The notes: a model not told the origin generated them from the sequence alone. DNA of 64,000 nucleotides from Norana najaformis (GCA_964023275.1 OZ029918.1:29814149-29878148), one strand, 5' to 3'. Positions 1 through 10,445 are shown, counted from the stretch's first letter. A program made the numbers and translations.

Positions 1-261
1 TGTTTCTTAAGATGCTTTATCCCATTCACTTTCATTTTTTGTGCTTTAATCTTCTTGGCAATCCATTTCGAGCTGTATAAGCTTATATCAGAATATTATA
101 GAACACCGTAATGGATCATTTATTTAGCGCCCACTGAACCGGCTTTTATGCCCGGAGCTCCAAAAATAACTGCACAAAAGAGGTGCTGCGTGTAGCTGTG
201 TATTTTTGGTCAAAGACGTTACATGCAGCTTTCATCAACATCCAGAAAGTGTTCTCTGTCG

Positions 262-455
262 GTGGAGCTGTATGTATGTATATATATGTATGCATGTTTG
301 TATATGTATGTATGTATGCATATATATATGTATGTACGTATGTATGTACGTAAGTATGTATGTATGTATGTATATATGTATGTATGTATGTATGTAGGCA
401 TGTATGTATGTATGTATGTATTTATGTATATATGTATGTATGTTTATGTGTGTAA
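262..455. repeat. (ATGT)n microsatellite
   Basis: A nearly continuous tetranucleotide array of ATGT with short TATA interruptions. It creates open frames on both strands that read as Met/Tyr/Val/Cys repeats and are not genes. Bases 1-261 beside it hold nothing I recognise. Confidence 0.95.
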
Positions 456-464
456 CCGGCTATT

Positions 465-580
465 TATGTAGCGCCTTTTGGTAGTGGTGCATGGCTATAG
501 CTAGGAGTGCTTCTCAGTGCAGACATCTTGAAGGAGCGCTATACAAGTCAATGAATAAATAAATGAAAGAACTAACGAAT
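465..580. repeat. Dispersed-repeat fragment with GCGCTATA tail
   Basis: The stretch runs from a TTATGTAGCGCC motif to a GGAGCGCTATACAAG motif. The same kind of tail recurs at many places in this window, next to SINE and LINE debris. It is followed by short AATG/AACG repeats. The family is not identified. Confidence 0.4.
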
Positions 581-1424
581 TAAAGAAAGAAGGAGCGAAC
601 GAACGAATAGTCGTCGCAATTCTTCAGCCCAGTTCATGCAGTCATGCGCTTCGGATGACTATTTTCAGTCTGTCCTGGCATCAATGCTAAATCTCTCTAC
701 AACTTAGACTGGTATATTCTTTAGAGGCGCCGTGCAAGTATTCTGGTGCAGTAGAATGCAATGCAATACAATACTATGTAATGCAATGCAGCTGGTTCAC
801 AGAAACACGAAAGAAACATGGACTGGATCAAGCAGGAGTGTGTTTATTTGAAAGCGCTTTATTCGCGAAACGCAAATAGTAACTCGTGCGAATCAGTGTA
901 AAATACAGTTTTTCATGGTACACTCTTTATAGCAATATCTGCTATCAAAATACATTAATGTGGTTAGAATACTCACATATATGAATTGTCTGATACAAAG
1001 CAGGCTGTGGCCTTTACCCACACAATCAGTGTGGTTTTTTGCAAGACAGTTATTGGGGCCGAACCAAGTAATGTCTCCTATAACTAAACAGATCGTGTGG
1101 TTTGTGGGTAGACAATTAACGCGGACTACCGCTAATACAGGCAGACAGTGAGACCCTCAGCGGTGATCAGACAAAATTGTCCAATTATAGGCTCCAGTTT
1201 CTGGTTCTACCGGAAAATTTAAGTCTTTGAGGGTAATATTAGACAACAATGTCAAACATTGCGTCAAAATTACAGAATATTCAATATCAGGCAAGTGTCC
1301 ATCTGAAAACAATAATAACTGTTCTCTGTGCTTCAGTTAGCCTTCTAGCCATGTTATACTGTCTCTTGTATCTGCTATTAGGAGACATTAATTCAACGAA
1401 TACACGTATACGTATCCCTATATT
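581..1424. other. Intergenic sequence, no gene seen
   Basis: No coding-like open frame, splice pattern or recognised repeat was found here. The short open frames are unrelated to any family I know. Confidence 0.5.
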
Positions 1425-1890
1425 TATATGTATGCATGTATGTATGTATCTGTATTCTAGGTCTATATATTATGTTATATGCATAAACAATACAAGAGAA
1501 CATTTGTATGGCGCCTACCACATATAATGCAGTGCGACTTGCCTGGTATCGTATGGAAAAGTGCACGGATTGCAGACATCCTATTCGAATAAAAACGCTC
1601 TGCAACAATGCTTGGCATCTACGAATTCCGAGAAGAGACAAGTGGGACAAAGAGAAAGGAGTGTATGGGGAACTTCAGAGAAGTGCACTTATCCACAGTT
1701 AGACAACAATATGAACATGTATGTATGTATACATGTTTGAATGTATGCATGCATGTATGCATGTATATATGTGTGTATGTATGTAAGTGTGTGTGCATTA
1801 TATATGTATGTCAGTGTAGACCGATGCTTGTCGGTTACATGTATATATACTTGTATGTCTGTATGTATGTGCGTATGCATGTGTAGGAGG
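1425..1890. repeat. ATGT microsatellite tracts
   Basis: ATGT-type arrays occur at about 1425-1450 and 1715-1890. The DNA between them has no recognised gene. The second array is the left arm of an inverted microsatellite pair with the CATA array at 1998-2172. Confidence 0.85.
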
Positions 1891-1997
1891 TCAGTCACTG
1901 GCTTTTCTAGACCAATACAGACAGTTTGTGAGCGTCGTGGCCTCACCAGTATCTGTTATTTTCAGATTCAGGTAAGATAGGTAATAATTTATTACTG

Positions 1998-2172
1998 CAC
2001 ATACATACATACATTCATACATACATATATACATATATACATACATACATGCATACAAACATACATACATACATACAGTACATACATATATACATACACA
2101 CATACATACATACTACGTACGTACATACATACATACATACATACATGCATGCGTACATACACACATACACGA
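1998..2172. repeat. (CATA)n microsatellite
   Basis: A CATA array, complementary to the ATGT array some 110 bases upstream. The two could pair as a long imperfect hairpin. Confidence 0.9.
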
Positions 2173-2224
2173 CAGGATATATTCCGATATCTGTCTGGGA
2201 ATGTTTCGTCCTTTTTAGCTACGA

Positions 2225-2470
2225 CATGGGCGTGCAACTAAAAGAATGGCAGGCCTGCAAGAATGGAATTGCAATAATCAAGGCGCGTCCGGCTGAACGA
2301 GTTAACGAGGGTCATCAGTTCAGCAGTGAACAACGGATTGCGCTTTATGGCCCGCGTCTGGACCAACGGGTAGAAGCAGGACCTGCAAATGGAGTTCACG
2401 TTCTCCACAATCAATAAGTCACCATCCAGAAGCACATCCAGGTCGCGAAAGACTAGTTTCTCATTCCAGT
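2225..2470 (-). pseudogene. LINE reverse-transcriptase fragment
   Basis: The minus-strand translation contains the end-of-RT signature of CR1/L2-like LINEs: ICRSCFYPLVQTRAIKR followed by [16 protein letters not shown]. The same block is present in the larger LINE copy at 11.69-13.28 kb. The fragment has lost its catalytic region and its 3' end. A CA/TA microsatellite at 2497-2545 abuts it. Confidence 0.75.
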
Positions 2471-2856
2471 CAGGCAATCGCGATTTGATATGTATAAATG
2501 CACACACACAAACACACACACACACACAAATATATATATATAGTACATGTCATAATAATAATGACAATTTATATTTTTGAGTTAAAAAATCAACTATAGT
2601 CATAAGATTTTTTAAAAAGATGTCTTGAGTCGTGACTTGAATGTGTCCAGGAAAGGGGCATTCGTCACGTGGTCAGGAAGACTGTTCCACGCAGTGGGTC
2701 CCACGACAGTAACCCTAAATAACACGTTTGGTTAAAGAGGTGTATTTATAAATACATATTGTGGTTGTAGACTCGCATTGTGGTGATTATAGTTGAGGTT
2801 ATGCTGACAAAATCAGGACCAAAATATTTTGTTTCAGATTTGCTGTTCCGATGGCG

Positions 2857-2985
2857 CCCTCTAGTCTCCTTCTGGCTGGAATTAATCCCTCCTAGCCCCT
2901 CTAGTCTCCTTCTGGCTGGAATTAATCCCTCCTAGCCCCTCTAGTCTCCTTCTGGCTGGAATTAATCCGTCCTAGCGCCCTCTAG
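2857..2985. repeat. 40-bp tandem repeat, three copies
   Basis: Three near-identical 40-bp units carry TCTAGTCTCCTTCTGGCTGG and AATTAATCC. The array is bounded on both sides by GCGCCCTCTAG. Divergence between units is only a few bases, so the array looks recent. Confidence 0.9.
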
Positions 2986-3029
2986 TGTACTCAGCTATTA
3001 AGAGAATAGCACGTGTGTACGATAGAGGT

Positions 3030-3085
3030 ACGACTGTGAGGCAGAGGACTGGCCACTCATCTCCTATGCCGAGGCCAAGAAAATG
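3030..3085 (+). repeat. SINE tail fragment
   Basis: It contains CCGAGGCCAAGAAAATGAA followed by a TCGC motif. This matches the tail of the tRNA-derived SINE family at 30.1, 34.2, 49.4 and 57.3 kb. The tRNA-like head is absent here. Confidence 0.45.
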
Positions 3086-3630
3086 AAATCGCCTAGATTT
3101 TACTTTTCTCGTAAACGTACTTACGCGGTAAACACACACGAGTAAAAGCGGTATCTGAAAGCAGCAGATACTAAAGCCGCTGGTATACTCAAACACACCA
3201 ATTGACTGGGAATGAAGCATATTCATTATTGCTTATACCAAAGCAGTAACGTAATCATAATGTACCAATTAGACAAAACTGTTTTGGCAGTATGGTGCAT
3301 TGCATGAGCTTTCCAAACCTGGCATTTCTTGTATGTGAGCGATGTGTGGCTACATTATTGTCTGTTACTACTAGAGATAAAGTATTATGAAATTAGGAAG
3401 AGGCTAAGAAGGAAGCATTTGTATTATCATCGAACAAGTAAGTAAGTAAATAAATAAACGAACGAACGAATGATTGAATATATGAACGAATGAATGAGCA
3501 CAAAAAAATAGAACTCCTTCTAACACATTCGCCAAATTTTACCACTTGTAGTCATCTGGACTTTTGGAAAGGGTGGCGAGGATTCAAGTCGCCAAAATTT
3601 CTGATGACCATTCTTACTCATTTGCTTTCT
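3086..3630. other. Intergenic, short AATG/AACG repeats
   Basis: No gene is seen. A short compound repeat of AAGT, AAAT and AACG units lies at about 3438-3495. Confidence 0.5.
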
Positions 3631-3700
3631 GCGGTCATTTATTTTGCGGTCATTTATTTTGCTGTCATTTATTTTGCGGTCATTTATTTTGCTATCATTA
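3631..3700. repeat. 15-bp minisatellite
   Basis: Almost five tandem copies of a 15-base unit reading GGTCATTTATTTTGC, with single-base variants in the third and last copies. Confidence 0.9.
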
Positions 3701-3879
3701 TTACTTTGGCCCACTTTCTAACAATCAACTCTTTTCAGTCGCTTTAGATTTGCTATTTGCCGCCTTTATTTCCTTTAACAATATCATCATTGCGATTTTC
3801 TCTTTACAGTATCTGTGGGCAACCCTAGCCGAACCCCATTTGGGGAGCAACTAAATGGCGTGCCCCTAAATCAAACCGT

Positions 3880-4064
3880 CGGGAGCATGGAATCGTCTCC
3901 CTCGAGTATTGCGACTTGAGCTCCTTTCTCTTCCCCTCTCAGTGTTCCGCAGGCGCCTGAAGACTGTACTGTTCAACAGTGATTTTACTTTTTCGGGTCG
4001 GAAGCACCTCTGCTGAGTTTATCCTCTAAGAGGCGCTCTATAAATCTCAAATTACAATTACAAT
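3880..4064 (+). pseudogene. LINE 3' end, 5'-truncated
   Basis: The translation reads LLSLPLSVFRRRLKTVLF, the C-terminal end of the LINE ORF seen intact at 12.9-13.2 kb. It is followed by the same 3' tail, a GCGCTCTATAAATCTC motif and two ATTACA units. It is a dead, heavily 5'-truncated insertion. It lies about 230 bases past the stop codon of the minus-strand channel gene. Confidence 0.8.
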
Positions 4065-4257
4065 GGCCGGATTCCTGTCTGAGGATTATTTGCTTACAGA
4101 TGAACATGCGGTTCTTTTTATACTTCAACATCACTTAGACTGGCGCAGGAAGCGCTTTTGTGACGCACCTAAAAGGCGCTATATTAAATGGCTGGCTAGA
4201 AATAAATAAGTAAAAAATGAGAGGAGATGTGAAGGAAGCTGTTACTGAAGCCTTTTT

Positions 4258-4291
4258 CGGTTGTCCGTCCGTCCGTCCGTCCGTCTGTCCG
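4258..4291. repeat. (GTCC)n microsatellite next to the channel stop codon
   Basis: A short GTCC/GTCT array directly abuts the minus-strand stop codon of the potassium channel gene, so it lies at the start of its 3' UTR. Confidence 0.85.
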
Positions 4292-5707
4292 TCAGACATG
4301 TCTGCCTCGGCCTGTTTTGTGAGAGTAGAAGCGATTGAAATGACCGGTGATGATTGGCACCGGAATGGCGAGGGTTAGAACCCCAGTGATGGCACACGCC
4401 GCTCCGATAAGCTTTCCCCACGGTCCGACGGGTACCTTGTCTCCGTACCCGACCGTTGTCATGGTGATAATAGCCCACCAGAAAGCATCCGGGATGCTGG
4501 CGATCTGCGAGTCTTTGATGCCGAGCTCAGCGTAATAGATGGCGCTCGAGTAGACAAGTAGGCAAACGACGAGCGCAACGAGGAACAGCCCAAGTCCTTC
4601 GATGCTCGCCTTGAAGGTGAGGATCAGGACTTGGAGTCCGACGGAGTGCTTCGTCAGCTTGAAGATCCGGATCAGTCGGATGACCCTCAGGAAGGCCAGC
4701 GAGGCGCTCGACTTGGCTCCCTCGCAGCTCATCGTCGACAGAACGTTGAAGAGGGTGACGTAGTAGGGCACGATCGCAGTCACGTCGACGATGTTCTTGA
4801 AGTCCTTCCAGAAGCGGACTTTGTCCGGGGAAGCGACGAAACGGACGATGACCTCGACCGTGAACCAGGCCGTGCAGCTCGTTTCGATGATGAAGAACGG
4901 ATCGAGGAAGTTGGGCGCCTCGTCGGAGACACAGTGCGTCAGAGCGAACACCGGAAGCGTTTCGACGCAGAACAGGACGATCGAAACGAGTGTCATTAGC
5001 ACCGACACAAGGGCAACGACGAACGCGGCTCGCGACGTCTCCGGATACTCGAACAGCACCCAGAGTTTCCGGAGGATCGCGTTCTCCGGAAGCTGCATCT
5101 CTTCGGAGGTGTATCCCTCCGCGCACTTGTACTCGTCGACGACGTCCTTCTCGAGCTCGTAGAACTGGACTTCGGCGAGGAAGATGTCGTCTGGAACGTG
5201 GTGTGGCCGCTTGAGCTTACCACCGTACTGGTAGTAGGAGAAGATGGCCTCGAAGCTGGGTCGGTGCCGGTCGAAGAACAGCTCGTTCCGCTCGCGGTCG
5301 TAGTAGCGCTGGCGCTTCTGAGCGTTCCCGAGCAGGGTACCCGGATGTCTGGACAGGATACCGACTCGCGCCTCGAAGTAGTGCCCGCTCACGTTGATGC
5401 GCACGCGCTCGCATCCGCACGCGTCACTTCCGGTTCGGACACCGGAAGCACGTGGCGCCGTCTGAGGTGGCAACGACGGGGTTTCAGAGGCGACATCCGG
5501 TGCCATGGGTCTCTTCCCCTTCGTCGTCGCTGGTTTACCTGCTGGGCCCGGCTGGAGCTGAATCGCATCCTTCCCGCCAGAGGGCAAACGCACTGCGTTC
5601 GGGTGGTGATTGCTTTTAACGGGAGGTACAGCTCCCGGTTCCCTGCGACAACAGCGCGACGTGGCGACCTCTGATGTAGCCTCCGCCGCCGCCGACGACG
5701 ACCGCAT
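4292..5707 (-). CDS. Shaker-type (Kv1) voltage-gated potassium channel
   Basis: A single uninterrupted frame of 471 residues encodes a voltage-gated K+ channel subunit, expected to assemble as tetramers in the plasma membrane. The N-terminal 100 residues are low-complexity. A Kv1-type T1 tetramerisation domain follows at about 101-197, with the motif FFDRHRPSFEAI and no zinc-binding cysteine cluster. S1 is at about 226-250, S2 at 271-291, S3 at 302-320, S4 at 337-354 and S5 at 364-392. The selectivity filter TVGYGD is at 418-423, and S6 with its PVP hinge (449-451) is at 431-456. S4 reads LRVIRLIRIFKLTKHS, with five charges (R341, R344, R347, K350, K353). Classical Shaker has six, so one triplet is missing. 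The protein stops about 15 residues after S6, without the long tail and PDZ ligand of typical Kv1 proteins. A 3' exon could have been missed. The start is the first Met of the frame. Lack of introns is common in vertebrate Kv1 genes. Confidence 0.95.
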   Translation of the reverse strand: MRSSSAAAEATSEVATSRCCRREPGAVPPVKSNHHPNAVRLPSGGKDAIQLQPGPAGKPATTKGKRPMAPDVASETPSLPPQTAPRASGVRTGSDACGCERVRINVSGHYFEARVGILSRHPGTLLGNAQKRQRYYDRERNELFFDRHRPSFEAIFSYYQYGGKLKRPHHVPDDIFLAEVQFYELEKDVVDEYKCAEGYTSEEMQLPENAILRKLWVLFEYPETSRAAFVVALVSVLMTLVSIVLFCVETLPVFALTHCVSDEAPNFLDPFFIIETSCTAWFTVEVIVRFVASPDKVRFWKDFKNIVDVTAIVPYYVTLFNVLSTMSCEGAKSSASLAFLRVIRLIRIFKLTKHSVGLQVLILTFKASIEGLGLFLVALVVCLLVYSSAIYYAELGIKDSQIASIPDAFWWAIITMTTVGYGDKVPVGPWGKLIGAACAITGVLTLAIPVPIITGHFNRFYSHKTGRGRHV

Positions 5708-6265
5708 ATCCGCCGAATGAACCCAAGTGTCGCCCGGTACCTGGCTAATAATCCGGCACGGCTTAATCTGCGCCGCCTAGCGGTCAGTAGGAGGAATTAG
5801 GCGTTGGCGTCATCAGAGAGAACGCATTAAACTCGGCGCAGGATGCCAACTGAAGGCCCAAGCTACCACCGCCGCCCCTGGGTCGCACCGTCCGTCTGTG
5901 CCTCCCTCGGCCCCGTCCCTCATCCCTGCCTCTCTGCTCTCGCCAGGCGGGAACATCTAGCTACGACATAAATCCGATGCGGAGGTCTGATGACGATCGT
6001 AGACCGCGCAATAAGCACGACATGGCGCAAGCTCAGCAACCGCAAGAGATGCTGCCAGACATTGGCGATAATGCCGACTTCAACGACGACGACGATGATA
6101 AACGTGATAACTGTGATAACGACAACGACGTTCTAAACGATTATAGCCACAGATGGATGAGCCTTCTTCGAATCGTCCGTTTTAATCCGTTCTTGCTTCC
6201 ATTAGACCCCCATCTTCCTTCCTCATCTAGCTACGACATAAAATGCGCTTAATTGCTACTGCAGC
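5708..6265. other. 5' flank of the channel gene, GC-rich
   Basis: This GC-rich stretch lies upstream of the minus-strand channel gene and probably holds its promoter and 5' UTR. I see no clear TATA box or further exon. The small plus-strand frame at 5977-6252 is rich in Asp and Asn from GAC/GAT repeats and looks non-coding. Confidence 0.4.
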
Positions 6266-6269
6266 TGGC

Positions 6270-6500
6270 AGTCGATTTCAACTCTCCATAGCTCTGTTCG
6301 TCACTCATTCAGTCCGTGCGTCCGTCACTCCAACCGTCTGTTCTTCCGCCGCTCCTTCACTCCGTCCGTAACTCTGTCAGTCCGTCACTGCAGTTCGTCG
6401 ATCAGTCCGGTCGTCATTCCCTGAATCTTAGAGTCCGTTGCTCCGTCACCCCTGAGTCTGTCACTCAGTCCGTCAATTCGTAAATCGTCCGCTCGACCGT
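6270..6500. repeat. Degenerate CCGTCACTC-type repeats
   Basis: Irregular reiteration of AGTCCGTCACTC-like words over about 230 bases. Units are diverged and spacing is not fixed, so it looks like an old minisatellite. Confidence 0.65.
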
Positions 6501-7284
6501 TAAGGCTAAATGACGAGCTGCTTCTACATCAGTGAATAGGTTACAGTCTTGTGCATGAACTACATATAAAGAGGTTACACTTGTGCATATATATGTGTGT
6601 AAATAGGCTTCATTGAAACCTTTGAATCTGCTTCAAACGGCTTTCTGCGTTGGCTCCTAATGGTCTTCGAATAGCCCTCTGATGATAGGCTGTCAATAAG
6701 CTTCGTATAGTGGACTTGGCGCATCGCATCGCCGCCCCGTCTTATGCAAGCTCGGCTGGTGATGCGGGATAAATGACCGACGCCCGTATACATCACTCGC
6801 TCTAACATCTGCAGCAGCAGCAGCTGCAGGCACCGCCGCCGGCACCACCATCATCGATGCACACGCGATTATGTAGCGCCATGCAGCATTCAGTACACGA
6901 AACCAAACTACATCGATGCATTATAAACGGTGGCCGATCCCATAGAAACCACTGCTCGTCGTCTGCTCAGTATATATATATAAGCACCAATCGACATATA
7001 CTATATATAACTATGTATATATCCTGTTGATATACATATATAGCTAATATATACAGAATATATTCTGTTGACATATATTTAGTTGACATATACTGTATAT
7101 ATTATGTTCATAGTTATACATTTAATTGATATATAGAATATATATATATATATATATATACTGCTAATACATATTTTGTTTATATATATCAGTATTTGTG
7201 AGCGCCTTTCATGACCTCTCAAAGGCCCTCGAGCATGGCTATCTGACAGATGTAAAAGTGCTTATTAAGATATCAGCGTCTATA
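6501..7284. other. Intergenic; AT-rich block and repeat fragment
   Basis: No gene is seen. Bases 6965-7185 are almost pure A/T with TATA and GTTGACATATA words. At 7193-7262 is a dispersed-repeat fragment (GTGAGCGCC to TGTAAAAGTGC) that resembles one at 8045-8135. Confidence 0.5.
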
Positions 7285-7485
7285 GAGATACATATATATA
7301 TATATATATATATACACGTAAATAGATAGGTAGGTAGATAGACAGATACAATGACAGACAGGCAAACAGGCAGACAGTCAGACAGGCAGACAGTCAGACA
7401 GGCAGACAGACAGACAGGCAGGCAGGCAGGCAGACGTATGGACGGATGGACGGATGGATGGACACATGGATAGATGGATCGATAG
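7285..7485. repeat. Compound microsatellite
   Basis: A (TA)n tract is followed by GATA, then CAGA/CAGG, then GATG units. The array is several hundred bases from any gene. Confidence 0.9.
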
Positions 7486-8394
7486 ATCGATAGACAGATT
7501 TTCAATCACTTGATGTAAGGTGCATGTATATACATATACACACATATACATACGTGTTTCATTAGAAAGACTGCACTATAAATATATGACAAACACATTA
7601 TGGATGCATTTATATATATACATATATATGTCGGAATTAAGTTAGCGTGTATATAAGTCGTTTGCTGCGAATGTTTTTCAGCTGCGAACACCTAATAAAG
7701 AAAGCCCCCCCATGTCGCTCTGGTGTTCGCATATATACATTTATGTATATTTATATCTTTCTACGCTTTTGAATATATCAGCTGCATCCGTTTTATGCGC
7801 ATAAACTTTCTATTTGATACGAATACATTTTGATATGTAAATAACTAAACACATAACCCTGATAATTTACCGGAAACATGTTATCTGCTATATTATAAGG
7901 TGTCGAAATACGAAGCATAGTCCAAACGTTTGAACAATGAAAGCACGGTCAACACGTGAGGCTGTCTGCTACGTGTACATAGGACATTTAACGTCTACGC
8001 CTGTTCTGTGCATTGGTTTGTATGTTTGTATCATGTATGTTTGTATCAGAGCAATTTATTTACCGCCTTTAGGTACCTCATAAAAGCGCTGAAACACTGC
8101 TATCTTATGACAAATCCAAAAGGTGCGTCTTACATGTGTGATATGGTATGTTAACACATGGAACTTTTACATTCATTAAAATATAGAAATCAATATCTTA
8201 GGCTAACTTCATTGCTTTGGGTAATTATAACCGAGGCTGCTTTCATTGGTATGGTATATTAATATTTGGTACTGATGTTGTATTCAGTGGTATATACGTA
8301 GCATTCTAACCTAAATACATTTATTAATACTTGCACACATGCATACGCATATAAGTTTATGCACACGCACATTCATACGTATACACTCGTAAAC
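7486..8394. other. Intergenic, no gene seen
   Basis: AT-rich sequence without a coding signal. A repeat fragment with AGCGCTGAAACACTGC lies near 8045-8135. Confidence 0.5.
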
Positions 8395-8600
8395 ATGCAT
8401 TCATGCATCCACACACACACACACATACATACATACATACATACATACATGCATGCATACATATATACACACATACATGCATACAAACATGCATATATAC
8501 ATGCGTACATGCATTCATACATACATGAAAAACTGCATGCATAGTTGCATATATATATATATAGGCTTCTGTATATATATATATATATAGGCTTCTGCAA
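8395..8600. repeat. CATA microsatellite and duplicated TA-rich unit
   Basis: CA and CATA arrays run to about 8535. After them comes a tandem pair of a TATATATATAGGCTTCTG unit at about 8550-8600. Confidence 0.85.
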
Positions 8601-8937
8601 ATCGGGGTATATCTTGGCAAAGCTTTTTTCTCTTTCACAAGATTGATGGCGCATAAAAGAATACATCGTTGACAAAGGACTGATTGTAGAAACGTAGTCA
8701 ATACGAACACTGGATAGGATCAATATATTTATATAAATATTATATATGCTTGGGGCAATCACGTATGCATGGCACATATACTTGTGATTTATTTTATACA
8801 GATTTAGGCCTTTCACACGTAATGTGTTTTACGGTGTGCTGGTAAAATGCTTCTATAGATAGGGCTACATGTGTTTTATGTACAGATGATTATGCGAGTT
8901 TAAGCGAAGACTCAAACAAGTCTTACATCAGCAGGTG
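8601..8937. other. Intergenic, no gene seen
   Basis: No recognised feature. Confidence 0.5.
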
Positions 8938-9150
8938 ATGGCTCTGATGGAGGAGGACGTGGAGGAGGAAGAGGAGGAGGAGGAGGAGAAGAAGAAGAAA
9001 AAGAAGAAGAAGGAGGAGGAGTAAAAGGAAGAGGAGCAGGAGCAGGAGGATGATAAGGAGTAGGAGTAGGAGGATTAGAAGGAGGAGAAGGAGGAGCGGA
9101 GTTAAGGAAGAGTATGACCAAGAGAAAGAGGATGGGAGAAGTCTGTATGA
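8938..9150. repeat. Purine tract (GGA/GAA-rich)
   Basis: About 200 bases are almost entirely A and G on the plus strand, built of GGA, GAG and GAA units. On the minus strand this gives a spurious Pro/Ser-rich open frame. Confidence 0.9.
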
Positions 9151-9184
9151 GTGAAGTATATGAGGATGGGATTTGTCTGATTTT

Positions 9185-9315
9185 ATCTTATCTAATCTAA
9201 TCTGATCTAATCTAATCTGATCGGATTAGAGCTAATCTAATCTAATGACTTCTGTAGCGCCGTTATCTTAACGCATAAGGCATCAATCGACAGTCGCTTC
9301 AAGTAAAAGTGTATA
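9185..9315 (+). repeat. TCTAATC-headed dispersed repeat
   Basis: A run of TCTAATC/TCTGATC units precedes ACTTCTGTAGCGCCGTTAT, then GGCATCAATCGACAGTCGCT and TCAAGT. The same core occurs at 16.5, 32.1 (minus), 35.1, 40.6, 45.0 (minus), 47.3 and 52.5 kb (minus). It is a dispersed repeat of unknown class. Confidence 0.7.
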
Positions 9316-9609
9316 CGAGAAAGAGACTGACGAGGAGGCATATAAAAGTGGAAGCAACAGTACCATCGTGTTTTCGTAACCGCCTGCCTTCCGCAAGCCT
9401 TAAATGGTAGAAACAAAGACACAGATATGGATAGAGAGGAAAAGACACAGAGCTGAAGACAGATACAGATACAAATTCGTACACACAGACAGTGGCACAA
9501 CCACACACGGACAAAGCGAGACTCAGATGATTCTTAAAGTTTCCCTGCTTCAGTCTCCATCGCCGGCCAATTGAATCAGTCGACGCCATTTTCACCTATT
9601 TGTGGCTCT
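9316..9609. other. Intergenic, no gene seen
   Basis: No recognised feature. The minus-strand open frames here do not resemble a known protein. Confidence 0.45.
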
Positions 9610-9880
9610 GTCCACTCCTTTCCTTTCTCCCTCTTCCCTCCAACCCTCCTCCTTTCTTTCCTATTTCTCCTCACCGTCTTCTTCTAATCTCCTTCTTTCC
9701 ATTCCTCTTCCCGCCTCTCCCAAATTCACATTCTCTTCCAACTCGTTCCAGTTCTTTTCAACCTTTTCCGCCACTTCCTCTGCTTGCTTCCTCCTCCCTC
9801 TCCCTCTCAGCCTCCTCCTCCTCCTCCTCCTCCTCGTCATCCTCCTCCTCCTACTTCTCAGTCGTCATCACCATCCTTTT
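9610..9880. repeat. Pyrimidine tract with (TCC)n
   Basis: C/T-rich sequence ends in a TCC array at about 9805-9855. The overlapping Ser/Pro/Leu-rich frames are low-complexity artefacts. Confidence 0.85.
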
Positions 9881-10118
9881 CTCAGCAACCGATGGACGGA
9901 CGGATGCTTACCCATCGCCGTAATTGCATCGACATCCACCAAGAGAACCATATCAGACTCATGAAGCGAGGAGGTTCTTGGCCGCATTTGACTCCATATT
10001 AGAGAACACACAGACACCAACAGACAGACAAGAACAGGCCCACGCATACGCAGACACAGACACGGCGGATACAGCCAATCATGCAATTTTCAATATTGCG
10101 CCTGAACATAACAATGCA

Positions 10119-10232
10119 TATACAAACGAACGCAATCTCCCAAAGACAACCTCGATATGTATGTGTGTATATATATGCATATATATGTATATATATATCC
10201 CGGTTATCTTTGGCAGATTGCGTTCGTTTATA
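10119..10232. repeat. Inverted repeat around TATA-rich spacer
   Basis: AAACGAACGCAATCTCCCAA on the left is mirrored by the complement of TTGGCAGATTGCGTTCGTTT on the right. The arms are about 37 bases with a few mismatches, separated by about 36 bases of GTGT/TATA repeat. It looks like a foldback element or MITE remnant. Confidence 0.75.
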
Positions 10233-10324
10233 TATATAAATAACATCCTTTTGCTAGCATACCACAAATAAACAACTGAAAACTATGATAGAGAATTATA
10301 TGGCGCAGACATAATTCATGGAGC

Positions 10325-10445
10325 ACAGAAGCCGACTGGATAGGGCGCTCGGCGTGTAACGCGGAGAGTACGGGTTCGAGTCTCCTCTGAGACGGTTACT
10401 GTGTTGGGATCTTAATCAAATCCTTCATTCACAATTGCTTAGCGC
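10325..10445 (+). repeat. tRNA-like SINE head
   Basis: It carries CTGGATAGGGCGCTCGG, which resembles a polymerase III A box, and ACGGGTTCGAGTCTCC, a good B box. The intervening arms do not fold into a proper cloverleaf. It is read as a SINE head, not a functional tRNA. An AGCGCCTCAGATTCAGATT stretch follows. Confidence 0.5.

Noticed and set aside
206..471. Overlapping small open frames rich in Met, Tyr, Val and Cys
   Set aside because: They are translations of the ATGT/TATG microsatellite on both strands, with no independent coding signal. The same applies to frames over the arrays at 1.4-2.2, 7.2-7.7, 8.3-8.8, 11.4-11.7, 14.2-14.6, 16.3-16.5, 17.0-17.3 and 17.8-18.1 kb.
4527..5674. Long frames in other registers across the channel gene
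   Set aside because: They overlap the Kv coding sequence, are rich in Arg, Ser and Asp as GC-rich shadow frames are, and match no family. The Kv frame has every expected motif.
10325..10400. Possible tRNA gene
   Set aside because: It has a good B box and an A-box-like word, but the anticodon and T arms do not pair properly. A SINE head is more likely.
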